Below, one piece after another: positions 42,235-42,400 of a stretch of 42,400 nucleotides of DNA. The notes under the pieces are model-generated. The model searched no databases and was not told the origin of the DNA. It saw only the letters and a program-made list of their open reading frames with translations. This stretch comes from Frankiaceae bacterium (GTDB lineage Bacteria > Actinomycetota > Actinomycetes > JAFAQI01), in NCBI GenBank assembly GCA_030840585.1, contig JAVEEG010000185.1:1-42400 (forward strand). The letters are read 5' to 3'. Each line of letters begins with the position of its first letter. The stretch's first letter is position 1. The position numbers were made by a program, and so were the translations under genes.

Positions 42235-42400
42235 ATGAGGCTTTCATCCAAGGTCCGACTCGGGCTCGTCGCGCTCGTTACGGCAGCCTCCGCGGTTGTG
42301 CTTGTGCCCGCGAACGCGAATACCGGTGACTTCGCCGTCATTGTTGGCGGCGGCAACCCCTCGCCCGGCTTGACCACGACCCCCACTTTCCAGACGTTCT
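42235..42400 (+). CDS. Small secreted Cys-containing protein, array member 4 (cut by window edge)
   Basis: The first 55 codons from the ATG at 42235, preceded by GGGAGG. Signal peptide MRLSSKVRLGLVALVTAASA ending VPANA, then NTGDFAVIVGGGNPSPGL and TTTPTFQTF, matching the start of members 1-3. The rest, including all cysteine positions, lies beyond the right edge. Confidence 0.8.
   Translation, partial: MRLSSKVRLGLVALVTAASAVVLVPANANTGDFAVIVGGGNPSPGLTTTPTFQTF

Overview
The window is GC-rich, densely coded DNA from what looks like a filamentous or soil-type actinomycete (Actinomycetota). The signs are strong G/C preference at third codon positions, many GTG starts, repeated 4-bp ATGA/GTGA stop-start overlaps and family content (PrrA-type two-component pair, GT2-GtrA plus GT39 pair, actinobacterial AlkB and ketopantoate-reductase-like genes). 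I saw no tRNA, rRNA, CRISPR array, insertion sequence or phage integrase. No gene-free stretch exceeds 300 bases; the longest gaps are about 190 bases and are described below.

Region 1 (1-7257) is a surface-fibre locus. A minus-strand operon runs from 5816 down to the left edge: a TasA/camelysin-like protein, a membrane-anchored beta-sandwich protein, a second TasA-like protein, a SipW-type signal peptidase, a third TasA-like protein with a long Pro/Ala stalk and C-terminal membrane anchor, a membrane GAF-GGDEF diguanylate cyclase, an ECF sigma factor and its probable anti-sigma factor (cut by the edge). Several junctions overlap by 4 bp. A divergent gene (6007) encodes another secreted protein with the same type of export signal. 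Fibre subunits, their dedicated peptidase, a c-di-GMP synthase and a regulatory sigma pair thus appear to be one unit.

Region 2 (7295-16443) is ordinary metabolism and repair: adenosine/adenine deaminase-like, exonuclease III, DinB-like, SRPBCC, cupin-SnoaL-like, histidine phosphatase, AlkB, aldo/keto reductase, ketopantoate reductase-like and M20 amidohydrolase genes.

Region 3 (16495-22531) is a tight plus-strand operon: GT2-GtrA, a GT39-type membrane glycosyltransferase, an OmpR-family response regulator, a histidine kinase and a DUF5666 protein with a collagen-like tract. It probably makes and senses a cell-envelope glycan or lipid-linked sugar.

Region 4 (22645-27817) carries accessory genes of a contractile injection system (eCIS): the eCIS-type AAA+ ATPase, a small YbjN-like protein, a DUF4157 (eCIS core domain) protein with a hydrophobic C-terminal half, and a Pvc16/DUF4255 tube-cap protein. 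No sheath, tube or baseplate gene is present, so this is an orphan or split eCIS module.

Region 5 (28014-40154) is a four-gene plus-strand operon beside it: a secreted lytic transglycosylase-NlpC/P60 protein, then three paralogous membrane proteins of 756, 853 and 1923 residues. Each has an N-terminal beta-sandwich region without a signal peptide, one membrane span and a C-terminal chain of carboxypeptidase-regulatory-like repeats. They could be envelope adaptors for the injection system or a separate surface apparatus.

Region 6 (40193-42400) is a tandem array of at least four small secreted Cys-containing paralogues. Each has the same promoter (GGKAACGC-N15-CGTA), a small hairpin at the predicted 5' end of the mRNA and a strong Shine-Dalgarno; the first three complete units each end in a terminator hairpin. 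This is the clearest previously unnamed, repeatedly built unit in the window.
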